A stretch of 64,000 bases of DNA from UBA4466 sp963925035 (GTDB lineage Bacteria > Bacteroidota > Bacteroidia > Flavobacteriales_D > Crocinitomicaceae), in NCBI GenBank assembly GCA_963925035.1, contig CAWUSK010000017.1, forward strand, positions 1 through 64,000. The letters run 5' to 3'. Under the pieces are notes generated by a model, which saw only the letters and a list, made by a program, of their open reading frames with translations, did not search any database and was not told the origin of the DNA. Shown in pieces: positions 34,609 to 43,097 of the stretch. Each line of letters opens with the position of its first letter. Within the stretch, counting starts at the first letter, position 1. The position numbers and the translations under genes were made by a program.

Positions 34609-35786
34609 AATTTCATTTTTTCAGTCAATAAACGACTATACAACTTTTCCATATTTTTAACCAACGTCAAGTAATGGAACTTCTCTTCTACGTGAGACCA
34701 GCCATTTTGTGACATTTTTTCGCGTTTATTTTCATTTTCAACTAAATCAAGTACTTTTTTTATGAACAACTTTTGTTGATCTCCAGGTATTACATGACCC
34801 GTTTCACCTTCAATGATTATATCTCTAACGCCGCCAACATCCGTTGTAACAACAGGTATTCCGGCTGCTTGAGCTTCAATCAAACTAACTGGGGTCCCTT
34901 CGTTTTTTGAAGTTAGACAAATAATATCCATACCAGCGTTAAATTTTCCAATATCTTCAATCCAAGAAGTCATTTGAACCACATTTGGGTGAATTGCATT
35001 AATTTCTTTTACTCTGGTTTCAATGATTTCTTTCTCAGTACCATCACCTACAATAAAAACTTTTATCTTTTTAGTAGTTAATTTTAAAACAGCTTCCATC
35101 ACATCTAAAAAATAGGAATGATTTTTAATAGGAGCTAACCTACCAACAATTGCAATTGCAACGGTTTCACTGTCAATTTTATGCGCCGTGCGCACATTTT
35201 CTCGCTCCGACATTCGTTTATCTCGAAATGGAACTAAGTCAAATCCTAAGGGGACAACATTGATTTTTTCCTCTTCCACTATCCGATGAACCTTTGAAAG
35301 CTCGTACTTTTGGATTTCTGAAATCGCTATAATTGCATCCGATTTTTTTGCTAATCGCCGTTCAATCGTTTTAAAAATACTGGTTTTTATTTTTCCGAAG
35401 TAGGAATGAAAAATATGTCCGTGAAACGTATGAATCACTACAGGAACTTTGCAAGATATCGCCGCTCTTCGACCTAATGCTCCTGCCTTGGCAGCGTGTG
35501 TGTGAACTATATCAGGTTGAAAATCCTTAATGATTTGTTTCAGCTTTTTATATGCCTTCCGATCACTTGACAAACTTGGATTTCGCACCATTTCATCAAT
35601 TATCAGAGGTTTTACATCATAATTTTCAAGGATGAATAGCGAATCAGATTCACCTTCATCGGGCAAACCTCCTACCAATAGTGTTTCGTATTCCGGTCCC
35701 AAAAATGCAGTAAGAAAAGTTGCATTATAGGTTGGACCACCAATATTAAAACGGTTAATAATACGAAGGACTTTTATTTTTTTCAC
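34605..35786 (-). CDS. Glycosyltransferase family 4 (GT-B)
   Basis: A 393-residue retaining GT-B enzyme. NRFNIGGPTYNATFL at the start is the acceptor loop, and DIVHTHAAKAGALGRRAA and HTFHGHIFHSYFG follow. The donor-binding EGTPVSLIEAQAAGIPVVTTDVGG near residue 295 contains the E-x7-E motif. It adds a sugar to the exopolysaccharide; donor and linkage cannot be told. It is the first gene of the exopolysaccharide run and begins with GTG; an in-frame TAA lies seven codons upstream with no ATG between. Confidence 0.88.
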   Translation of the reverse strand: MKKIKVLRIINRFNIGGPTYNATFLTAFLGPEYETLLVGGLPDEGESDSLFILENYDVKPLIIDEMVRNPSLSSDRKAYKKLKQIIKDFQPDIVHTHAAKAGALGRRAAISCKVPVVIHTFHGHIFHSYFGKIKTSIFKTIERRLAKKSDAIIAISEIQKYELSKVHRIVEEEKINVVPLGFDLVPFRDKRMSERENVRTAHKIDSETVAIAIVGRLAPIKNHSYFLDVMEAVLKLTTKKIKVFIVGDGTEKEIIETRVKEINAIHPNVVQMTSWIEDIGKFNAGMDIICLTSKNEGTPVSLIEAQAAGIPVVTTDVGGVRDIIIEGETGHVIPGDQQKLFIKKVLDLVENENKREKMSQNGWSHVEEKFHYLTLVKNMEKLYSRLLTEKMKL

Positions 35787-35950
35787 GCTGTTTTTCTTGT
35801 CAATTTAATCAATTCTTTTAAGTCGAAACTATCATTTTAATGTCTTTATGCTCGCGCATCGGCTTATTCAGCGGTGAATGTTCAAAAGTTTTACGCTTTT
35901 GGCATATTCATTGCTCATTCTTGCTGAAATTTATCAAAAAATTTTACGCC

Positions 35951-37408
35951 ATGAAGATAATAAGTATCCTGCTAATAAGTCTTTACTTCTCTATAAATCT
36001 TGTATTAAGTCAAAATAACATTCAATCAGCCATCAATCAATTTGCTGCGGATAGCGAATTAAAATATGGATCTGTAAGTTTCGCTGTTATAGATTTAAGC
36101 ACTGGAGAAGTTATTTCTAGTTTAAACAAAGACATGGCGGTGCCCACTGCTTCAACAGCTAAACTCTTTTCAACCAGCACAGCTTTGGAACTTTTAGGCC
36201 CTAATTACAAACCTAAAACACGCATCTTTTACGACGGAATAATCGATTCTACCGGAACATTGAAGGGCAACATTTGGATCCAAGGAGGAGGCGACCCAAC
36301 ATTGGGAAGTAAATATTTCACCAACTCCGAAACCAGGTATGATTTTTTAAAAACATGGATGAAAGAAATTCAAAAACTTGGAATATTGAGGATTGAAGGA
36401 GCTGTAATTGCTGACGCTTCAAGGTTTGGTTACAACGGAGCACCAGACGGTTGGAGTTGGTCCGACCTTGGAAATTATTACGGTTCAGGGTCATCAGGAC
36501 TCACCATTTTTGATAACCTTATTGAAATGCATTTTTCGACCTCTTCATCTGCCGGAAAACCAACAAAACTAGTCTCTACTTTTCCAGTCGTTCAAGATTT
36601 AGCTTTTCATAATTATGTGCAATCCTCCACTAAGTCAGGCGATAATTCATACATCTATGGCGCTCCATATTCACTTGACCGATTTGGGACAGGAACTTTA
36701 CCAGTAAACAATTCGGATTTTGTTGTGAAAGCAAGTTTGCCCGATCCAGAATTTCAAATGGCATATGAATTTTATTCGCTTTTACTTCAAAATAACATCT
36801 CTATCAATGAAGCACCTAAAGCTGTTCGTCAATTGGAAATTGAACCGCTTGATAAAAGTAAAATGACATTGATTTATGAAAACAACGGTGTTGCGTTGAT
36901 CGACATTATCACCGAAACAAATATGCACAGTGTGAATTTATTTGCTGAACACATGTTGAATTTAATTGGCTTTGAAAAGACGGGAGTTGGAAGTACCGAA
37001 AATGGAATCAATACGCTCGAAAATTTTTGGAAAACGAAAATAAACACCGAAGGAATGCACATCAACGATGGTAGCGGACTGTCACGTACGAATGCCATTT
37101 CTGCACAGCATTATGTTTCTATGTTGGAATATATGAGTAAAAGTAAGTATGCGGCTGAATTTAAAAAGTCATTGCCAATTGCTGGAATTAGCGGAACATT
37201 AAAAAGTGTTTGTAAAGGTCAAAGTGGGCAAGACAGAATGCACGCAAAAAGCGGCACAATGACACGAATCAAAAGCTATGCGGGCTACATTGACGGGAAA
37301 AGCGGAAAGAAATATGCCTTTGCATTAATTGCTAATAATTACGAATGCAGTTCAACTGTAATTCGCCAGAAAATGGAACCTGTTTTTAATGCTATTGCAA
37401 ATCAATAA
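35951..37408 (+). CDS. dacB: D-alanyl-D-alanine carboxypeptidase/endopeptidase (PBP4, S13 family)
   Basis: A 485-residue exported penicillin-binding protein with a signal peptide (about residues 1-19, NLVLSQ). Motifs are STAKLF (SxxK, about residue 70), DGSGLSRTN (about 378) and HAKSGTM (KSG, about 434), in the spacing of PBP4 with its large inserted domain. It trims stem-peptide D-Ala and may cleave cross-bridges in the periplasm. ATG 35951 starts the signal peptide. Its 3-prime end overlaps that of ddl, on the other strand, by 17 bp. Confidence 0.92.
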   Translation: MKIISILLISLYFSINLVLSQNNIQSAINQFAADSELKYGSVSFAVIDLSTGEVISSLNKDMAVPTASTAKLFSTSTALELLGPNYKPKTRIFYDGIIDSTGTLKGNIWIQGGGDPTLGSKYFTNSETRYDFLKTWMKEIQKLGILRIEGAVIADASRFGYNGAPDGWSWSDLGNYYGSGSSGLTIFDNLIEMHFSTSSSAGKPTKLVSTFPVVQDLAFHNYVQSSTKSGDNSYIYGAPYSLDRFGTGTLPVNNSDFVVKASLPDPEFQMAYEFYSLLLQNNISINEAPKAVRQLEIEPLDKSKMTLIYENNGVALIDIITETNMHSVNLFAEHMLNLIGFEKTGVGSTENGINTLENFWKTKINTEGMHINDGSGLSRTNAISAQHYVSMLEYMSKSKYAAEFKKSLPIAGISGTLKSVCKGQSGQDRMHAKSGTMTRIKSYAGYIDGKSGKKYAFALIANNYECSSTVIRQKMEPVFNAIANQ

Positions 37409-38372
37409 ATTCGACTTCTAATATTTCTTGCCAAAGTTCTTCGATTGATTTTCCCGCTTGTTTTACCATCTTCGGCACTAAACTTTCGCCTGAGAAACCT
37501 GGAGTTGTATTTACCTCAATAATATAAGGAACACCATTTTCTATCATGAAATCAACCCGTGCAATAGAACGTAACTTTAGTAAATCGTATACTTCTCTTG
37601 TAATTCGTTGAACTTCCAAAGTCAATTCATCGCTAATTCGTGCTGGCGTAATTTCCTGTGAAAGCCCTTCATATTTCGCTTGATAATCAAAAAACTCATT
37701 CTCAGAAATAATCTCAACTAGTGGCAGAGACTGTAATCCGTCTCTACTTCTATATGCGCCACACGTTACTTCTGTTCCAGCTAAAAATCGTTCTAAAACA
37801 ACAGTTCGCCCTTCCTTAAATGCTCCGTCAATTGCTGTTTTCAATTGGTTCGGTTCATTCACGCGTGATATTCCATAACTCGATCCAGAATCGCATGGCT
37901 TTACAAATAATGGTAATTTCAATCGCTCAATAATTGCATTTTCATCAATCGCTTGATTCGCATCATTCAAGTAAATTGAATCTGCTACTTTGTAACCAAA
38001 ACCTCTTAAAAATTGATTACAATACCATTTATCAAAAGACAGTTGTGATGCCAAAGGACCTGAGTTTATATAAGGAACGTCGATCATTTCTAGGTAAGAC
38101 TGAAGCTTCCCATTTTCGCCTGGATTTCCATGAATGTATACAATAGCTACGTCAATTTTAACCTCTTTTCCATTTGCATTAAATGTGAGGTTTGAATAAT
38201 TAACTGGAACAATGGAACCATCGTCTAATTTTGCTGACCATCCTTTTTTATCCATCAAAATGAGATAAACAGCATACTCTTTCGGGAAATTGTTCTTAAT
38301 ATTTGTTGCACTCAATACCGAAATAGCGTATTCAGATGAATATCCACCAGCAATAATTCCTACATTCTTCAT
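37392..38372 (-). CDS. ddl: D-alanine--D-alanine ligase
   Basis: A 326-residue ATP-grasp ligase. GGYSSEYAISVLSA (about residue 8, the family's serine loop), KPCDSGSSYGISRV (about 165), ERFLAGTEVTCGAYR (about 195) and EVNTTPGFSGESL (about 293) are visible. It joins two D-Ala for peptidoglycan. The convergent overlap with dacB is unusual, since the two enzymes make and cleave the same D-Ala-D-Ala bond. Confidence 0.93.
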   Translation of the reverse strand: MKNVGIIAGGYSSEYAISVLSATNIKNNFPKEYAVYLILMDKKGWSAKLDDGSIVPVNYSNLTFNANGKEVKIDVAIVYIHGNPGENGKLQSYLEMIDVPYINSGPLASQLSFDKWYCNQFLRGFGYKVADSIYLNDANQAIDENAIIERLKLPLFVKPCDSGSSYGISRVNEPNQLKTAIDGAFKEGRTVVLERFLAGTEVTCGAYRSRDGLQSLPLVEIISENEFFDYQAKYEGLSQEITPARISDELTLEVQRITREVYDLLKLRSIARVDFMIENGVPYIIEVNTTPGFSGESLVPKMVKQAGKSIEELWQEILEVEFIDLQ

Positions 38373-38555
38373 AATCGATTTATTTCAACTTCGAAGTTAC
38401 TTTCCAAAGTACTACCAATAGCGAGTAAAATGAAAAGTTTTCAGCATTTTCCCTGTTAAAAGCTTCATTTTCGTGTTAATAACTGAAAACCATCCACGAA
38501 TTGATTACTTATCGAATGAATCTTTTTATTTTTACGTAATTAAGTTGATAAAACT

Positions 38556-39881
38556 ATGCGCATTCTTTATTTGCTATTAAAAATAACATTAAACTATTCT
38601 TTGCGGGTATTCTATCCTCGTTTGAAGTTTATCAATTCACCAAAACAATTCTTAGGAAGAACGATTTACGTAAGTAATCACGCAGCTTCATTTATGGACC
38701 CCCTTATTGTTGCAGGATTTAGAATGCCGATTGTGTTTTTCATGACACGCTCGGATATTTTCAACAAATTCACCCAACCAATTCTTTGGGCTTCTCACAT
38801 GCTACCAATATATAGACAATTAGACGGTGATGATACCAAAGGAAAAAATGAAGCGGTTTTCAAGAAATGTTCCAAAATTCTTTCCGCTGGTAGAAATCTA
38901 TTGATTTTTGGTGAGGGATTTACAGACGACGCCTTTATACGACGATTAAAACCTATAAAGAAAGGGGCCGTTCGAATTGGGTTTATCACCTTAGAGGAAT
39001 TAAATTGGAAAAAGGACATTTTTATCGCCGCAGTTGGGGTTAATTATTCCGACCCAAACCAAATGAGGAGTGATATTTTGATGTCCTATTCAGATAAAAT
39101 TCGCTTGAATGATTACCGTGAAGAATATGAAAAAAATCCGAACAAAGTAATCAATGAACTCACAAAAGAAATCGAACTTTTACTGCAATTGCAATTGACA
39201 CATGTCAACGAGAAAGAACATGCGCCATTTCATGAGCAAATCATGATGATCAATCGCAAGGGAATGAATGCGCTCAATTTTGATAGAAAATACTCCTTAA
39301 AACAACGTTGGGTATGTTCCCGAAAATTAGCGAACTGGTTAAACGAACAAAATTTTGAAGAAAACAAGGAGCTTAAAATGCTAGAAGAAGAATCGAAAAG
39401 TTATTTCTCTCTTATCAATCGTTTTAAAATCCAAGAGCAATATATGTTTTGGAAAGCAAATAATCCAGAAGGTTCTCGCAATAAGGAATTAATTGCTTTG
39501 ACACTTCTCTTCCCATTTGCTGTTATCGGAGCTATTCACTGCGCACCGGCTTACCTAATTGTTAAACGCTTTGTGGAAAAAACAATGAAACGAAAGGTAT
39601 TCTGGAGTTCGATGAAATTAATCTTAGGAAAGTTATTGATTGCAATCGTTAATATTCCGCTCATTTTTGTTTTCTATTATTGCATTTATCCAAGCTGGTG
39701 GTTGTGGATTACCTATTTCTTTAGTATTGGATTAACAGGATTAGCGGCCTACATGTGGATGGTAAATTTCAAACGATTCAAGACAAAAGGTGTGATTCGT
39801 AAAATGGATACTTCTAAATTGTTAGTCAAAAGAGAAGCATTGGAGGCAAAAATAAATGCCGTTATTCCTGATTTTAAGTAA
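38556..39881 (+). CDS. Lysophospholipid acyltransferase (PlsC/GPAT-like), long form
   Basis: A 441-residue protein. The N-terminal half is an acyltransferase domain with YVSNHAASFMDPL (the N-H-x4-D catalytic motif, about residue 42) and LIFGEGFTDD, replacing the usual FPEG. The C-terminal third has about three hydrophobic helices (LTLLFPFAVIGAIHC; LLIAIVNIPLIFVFYYC; TYFFSIGLTGLAAYMW). It should transfer acyl groups to glycerol-3-phosphate or lysophosphatidate in the inner membrane. It stands alone, 180 bp downstream of the divergent ddl. Confidence 0.85.
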   Translation: MRILYLLLKITLNYSLRVFYPRLKFINSPKQFLGRTIYVSNHAASFMDPLIVAGFRMPIVFFMTRSDIFNKFTQPILWASHMLPIYRQLDGDDTKGKNEAVFKKCSKILSAGRNLLIFGEGFTDDAFIRRLKPIKKGAVRIGFITLEELNWKKDIFIAAVGVNYSDPNQMRSDILMSYSDKIRLNDYREEYEKNPNKVINELTKEIELLLQLQLTHVNEKEHAPFHEQIMMINRKGMNALNFDRKYSLKQRWVCSRKLANWLNEQNFEENKELKMLEEESKSYFSLINRFKIQEQYMFWKANNPEGSRNKELIALTLLFPFAVIGAIHCAPAYLIVKRFVEKTMKRKVFWSSMKLILGKLLIAIVNIPLIFVFYYCIYPSWWLWITYFFSIGLTGLAAYMWMVNFKRFKTKGVIRKMDTSKLLVKREALEAKINAVIPDFK

Positions 39882-39910
39882 GCCTATACATTATTTAGAA
39901 CACTAAGAAA

Positions 39911-40273
39911 TTAGGCTTTAGCTCGAATTAGAAAAATCAATCCAATACCCACGATTACAGATATCAAAACATTTGCAATTCCAATTGCAACCTGTCCGTT
40001 TGATAATAAATCGTATGTTTCATTGCTAAATGTACTGAAAGTACTGTAACCTCCGCAAAAGCCTATTAACAAAAGTGGTTGAATCCATTCGTATTCATTT
40101 TGTTTATTTGAGAAAAACACGACTATTAGCGCCAAAAGAACGCAAGCCAAAATATTCGAAATAAACGTTCCGATTGGAAAGGATGTGTTGAAAATTTTAT
40201 GCGACAATTTACTTGTAATAAATCGAGCTAAACTGCCTAATCCGCCACCGATGAAAATGTATAAATACGTCAT
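39911..40273 (-). CDS. crcB: Fluoride ion channel CrcB/Fluc
   Basis: A 120-residue, four-helix membrane protein. GGGLGSLARFITSKL opens it and GFCGGYSTFSTFSNE (about residue 76) is the fluoride-path signature with two Phe and Ser/Thr residues. It exports fluoride as an inverted dimer. It lies 6 bp after the PAP2 gene, leaving no room for a fluoride riboswitch directly before it. Confidence 0.93.
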   Translation of the reverse strand: MTYLYIFIGGGLGSLARFITSKLSHKIFNTSFPIGTFISNILACVLLALIVVFFSNKQNEYEWIQPLLLIGFCGGYSTFSTFSNETYDLLSNGQVAIGIANVLISVIVGIGLIFLIRAKA

Positions 40274-40279
40274 TTGATA

Positions 40280-40861
40280 TTAAATCTTTTTCAAGATAGG
40301 AATAAATACAAAACGATGCATTAAAAACGCAACGACAAATCCCAAAAGTCCACCAACAAAAACATCGCTTAAATAATGTACGCCCAGATAAATTCTACTG
40401 TACAAAATTAACATCCCTGACACTGCAAGAAGTGGTAATAAGAATTTATACTTTTTGCGCATGGATAAAAATGAAAATGTTGCAATGGCTGCATAATTTG
40501 TGGCGTGAGAGGATACAAATCCAAATTGTCCACCTTTATATAAGTCACCATTAGTCAAAGTGTAAAAATGCAATTTCTCTGAAAGTAACGCATGATGCGA
40601 TGGGCGATAACGCTCAAATACGTTTTTAAAGAAGTGTACGGAAATCAAATCTGCCATAGCAACCGTTGCAACAGCGCAAATGAGGAAGAATGCAGTTTTT
40701 TTTACTCCGTAAATTTTATAAAATAGATAAAGTAAAAATAGATAAAGTGGAAACCATATTAGCCTACCAGAAACAATCCACATTACCTCATCCATCAAAG
40801 GCGAATTCATTCCATTAATGGCTAAAACAATGCTTCTATCTATTGCTTCAAGTGTTTTCAT
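40280..40861 (-). CDS. PAP2 family lipid phosphatase
   Basis: A 193-residue membrane protein with about six helices. The three phosphatase motifs are KNVFERYRPS, FVSSHATN and SRIYLGVHYLSDV. It may be an undecaprenyl-diphosphate or phosphatidic-acid phosphatase. ATG 40861 is preferred over a GTG one codon upstream. The start overlaps obg by 14 bp and crcB follows after 6 bp, so obg, PAP2 and crcB form one unit. Confidence 0.9.
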   Translation of the reverse strand: MKTLEAIDRSIVLAINGMNSPLMDEVMWIVSGRLIWFPLYLFLLYLFYKIYGVKKTAFFLICAVATVAMADLISVHFFKNVFERYRPSHHALLSEKLHFYTLTNGDLYKGGQFGFVSSHATNYAAIATFSFLSMRKKYKFLLPLLAVSGMLILYSRIYLGVHYLSDVFVGGLLGFVVAFLMHRFVFIPILKKI

Positions 40862-41852
40862 CACTTGTTAATGTATTCCAGATTAAATCATTTAATTCTG
40901 TTATTCCCGTTTGAGCAACAGCAGAAATAAAAATTGTTGGTACACCTTTAGGCAAAGTTTCTTTTATTTCAGCAGTTAACTCTTCATCCAACATATCGGA
41001 TTTAGAAATCGCTAATAACCGTTCTTTATGCAATAATTCAGGGTTGTACAATTTCAACTCATTCAACAATACATCGTATTCTTTTTGAATGTCATCACTA
41101 TCTGCGGGAACCATGAATAATAATAAAGAATTCCTTTCAATGTGACGTAAAAAGCGTAATCCCAATCCTTTCCCTTTGTGAGCATCTTCGATAATTCCAG
41201 GAATATCTGCCATTACATAAGAACGGTGATCTCTATATTTCACAATCCCTAAATTTGGACGAATCGTTGTAAATGGATAGTTTGCAATTTCTGGTTTCGC
41301 TGCTGAAACAACTGATAATAGTGTGCTTTTTCCAGCATTAGGAAAACCAACTAAACCAACATCAGCTAATAATTTCAATTCAAGTGTCTTCCAACTTTCA
41401 ATTCCTTCTTCACCAGTTTGAGCAAAACGGGGAGTTTGATTGGTTGAGGATTTAAAGTTATTGTTTCCCATTCCACCACGCCCACCTTTCTGGATAATTT
41501 GTTCCTCCCCTTCTTCAGTGATCTCAAAAATAATCTCTAGTGTTTCTGGATCACGAGCGATAGTTCCTAATGGAACATCGATATAAACATCTTCACCTTC
41601 AGCTCCTGTTTTCAGATTTCCTGAACCGTGAACTCCGTGTCCGGATTTAATGTGTTTTTTGAATTTCAGGTGTAATAATGTCCACAATTGCTTGTTTCCG
41701 CGCAGAATGACGTGACCGCCACGCCCTCCATCACCACCGTCTGGTCCACCTTTAGGAATGTACTTTTCACGTCTAAAATGTGCGGATCCACCTCCTCCGT
41801 TTCCAGAAGTACAATGTATTTTTACGTAATCTACGAAATTATCAGAGGCCAT
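40848..41852 (-). CDS. obg: GTPase Obg/CgtA
   Basis: A 334-residue GTPase. The glycine-rich Obg fold fills residues 1-158 (GNGGGGSAHFRREKYIPKGG, GPDGGDGGRGGHV). The G domain has GFPNAGKSTLL (G1, about residue 167), ADIPGII (G3) and AISKSDMLD (G4). Obg acts in large-subunit ribosome assembly and stress control. It follows adk by 21 bp, a common pairing. Confidence 0.95.
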   Translation of the reverse strand: MASDNFVDYVKIHCTSGNGGGGSAHFRREKYIPKGGPDGGDGGRGGHVILRGNKQLWTLLHLKFKKHIKSGHGVHGSGNLKTGAEGEDVYIDVPLGTIARDPETLEIIFEITEEGEEQIIQKGGRGGMGNNNFKSSTNQTPRFAQTGEEGIESWKTLELKLLADVGLVGFPNAGKSTLLSVVSAAKPEIANYPFTTIRPNLGIVKYRDHRSYVMADIPGIIEDAHKGKGLGLRFLRHIERNSLLLFMVPADSDDIQKEYDVLLNELKLYNPELLHKERLLAISKSDMLDEELTAEIKETLPKGVPTIFISAVAQTGITELNDLIWNTLTSDENT

Positions 41853-41873
41853 TATTTTCTTTTATTGAATGAT

Positions 41874-42446
41874 TTACAAGGCATCAACCGTTGCAAATAA
41901 TCGATTCGTTATGTCTTCAATTGAACCAAGTCCATCAATTTTAATCCATTTATTTTGAGCTGCATAATAATCCTTCACTGGCGCAGTTTCCTTCAAGTAA
42001 ACATCAATTCTATTTTGAATCACTTCTGGATCTGCATCATCAGGTCGTCCACTATTTTTTGCTCTATTTGCTAACCGTACTCTTAACTCTTCCTCTTCAA
42101 CATCCAATGAAATCATTGCCGTGATAGAAGCGTTTAACCCTTCCAAAAACGCATCTAGTGCTGCTGCTTGTTTGTTCGTACGAGGAAAACCATCGAAGAT
42201 AAACCCCTTTGAATTATTGTGCTGCGAAACACAATCCTTTAGCATATTGATTGTCACTTCATCCGGAACCAATTGACCTTTGTCCATATAGCTTTTCGCT
42301 AAAAGTCCCAATTCAGTTTCACCCTTGATGTTTGAGCGAAAAATATCGCCAGTAGACAAATGAATCAATTCATAACGTTCAATCAATTTTTCTGATTGAG
42401 TTCCTTTTCCTGCTCCCGGAGGTCCAAATAAAACAATGTTCAACAT
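41874..42446 (-). CDS. adk: Adenylate kinase
   Basis: A 190-residue short-form kinase lacking the zinc LID. GPPGAGKGTQ (P-loop, residue 8), STGDIFRSNI, FDGFPRTNKQAAALD and RANRAKNSGRPDDADPEV-like LID are visible. It interconverts ATP plus AMP and two ADP. It lies between hpt (17 bp upstream) and obg, in a purine-salvage and growth cluster. Confidence 0.95.
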   Translation of the reverse strand: MLNIVLFGPPGAGKGTQSEKLIERYELIHLSTGDIFRSNIKGETELGLLAKSYMDKGQLVPDEVTINMLKDCVSQHNNSKGFIFDGFPRTNKQAAALDAFLEGLNASITAMISLDVEEEELRVRLANRAKNSGRPDDADPEVIQNRIDVYLKETAPVKDYYAAQNKWIKIDGLGSIEDITNRLFATVDAL

Positions 42447-42463
42447 ACTAAATTCTACTTTTA

Positions 42464-42994
42464 CTATTCTTTAATTTGATAGATCGCATCAAGGTTTCTA
42501 CCTTTTTCATCATAATCTAAACCATAACCTACAACAAATGCATTTGGAATTGAGAACCCAACATAGTCTGGAGCTCTTCTTCCTTTAAATGCCTCTGGCT
42601 TGTACAGTAAAGTGCAAATTTTCAAGTCTTTTGGACTTTCCATTTCAAGTAATGAAATCATTTTATCCATTGTAATACCAGAATCAACAATGTCCTCTAC
42701 GATTACAACAGTTTTTCCTTTAACGTCATTACTTAATCCTATTAACTCATCCACTCTCCCTGAAGATTCAGTGCCGTAATACGAGCTCATTTTCACAAAT
42801 GAAATTTCGGAAGAAAGGGAAACTGATTTCATTAAGTCTGCTGCGAACATAAACGAACCGTTTAATACAGCAATAAATACGACGTCTTCGTCTTTAAAGT
42901 CTTCATTGATTTTATTTGCAAGCGAACGTACTTCACGTTGAATTTCCTCGCTCGTAATAAAAATTTCAAAAGACTTGTCTAATACTTGAATCAC
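42464..42994 (-). CDS. hpt: Hypoxanthine phosphoribosyltransferase
   Basis: A 176-residue enzyme. VVIVEDIVDSGITM is the PRPP-binding loop (about residue 98), SEISFVKMSSYYG is the flexible loop, and YKPEAFKGRRAPDYVGFSIPNAFVVGYGLDYDE holds the base site. It makes IMP and GMP from hypoxanthine and guanine. It starts with GTG (in-frame) and is divergent from purK. A TACTTTTG box lies 20 bp upstream. Confidence 0.94.
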   Translation of the reverse strand: MIQVLDKSFEIFITSEEIQREVRSLANKINEDFKDEDVVFIAVLNGSFMFAADLMKSVSLSSEISFVKMSSYYGTESSGRVDELIGLSNDVKGKTVVIVEDIVDSGITMDKMISLLEMESPKDLKICTLLYKPEAFKGRRAPDYVGFSIPNAFVVGYGLDYDEKGRNLDAIYQIKE

Positions 42995-43014
42995 AGAATA
43001 CTATTTTTGAAGGG

Positions 43015-43022
43015 CAAAAGTA
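43015..43022 (-). promoter_or_regulatory. -7 box upstream of hpt
   Basis: Minus-strand TACTTTTG matches TAnnTTTG and lies 20 bp before the GTG of hpt. No TTG is found at the expected distance. Shares the 103-bp gap with the purK promoter. Confidence 0.45.
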
Positions 43023-43063
43023 CGTTTTTTCCATCAAACATTTAACTATTTTCCATCATTAGC

Positions 43064-43092
43064 TTGTATAAAGTAAATTGACATTATCTTTG
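43064..43092 (+). promoter_or_regulatory. purK promoter with -7 box 5 bp before ATG
   Basis: TTG at 43064-43066, 18 bp, then TATCTTTG at 43085-43092. The best promoter match in the window. The ATG is at 43098, predicting a leader of zero to a few bases. Confidence 0.65.
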
Positions 43093-43097
43093 TGGGC

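Noticed and set aside
39895..39917. AAGCCTA...TAGGCTT pair between the acyltransferase gene and crcB as a terminator
   Set aside because: The loop would be about 27 nt and no T run follows on either strand, so it is probably chance.
40274..40279. Fluoride riboswitch before crcB
   Set aside because: Only 6 bp separate crcB from the PAP2 stop, and nothing like the riboswitch fold lies upstream of the operon within reach.
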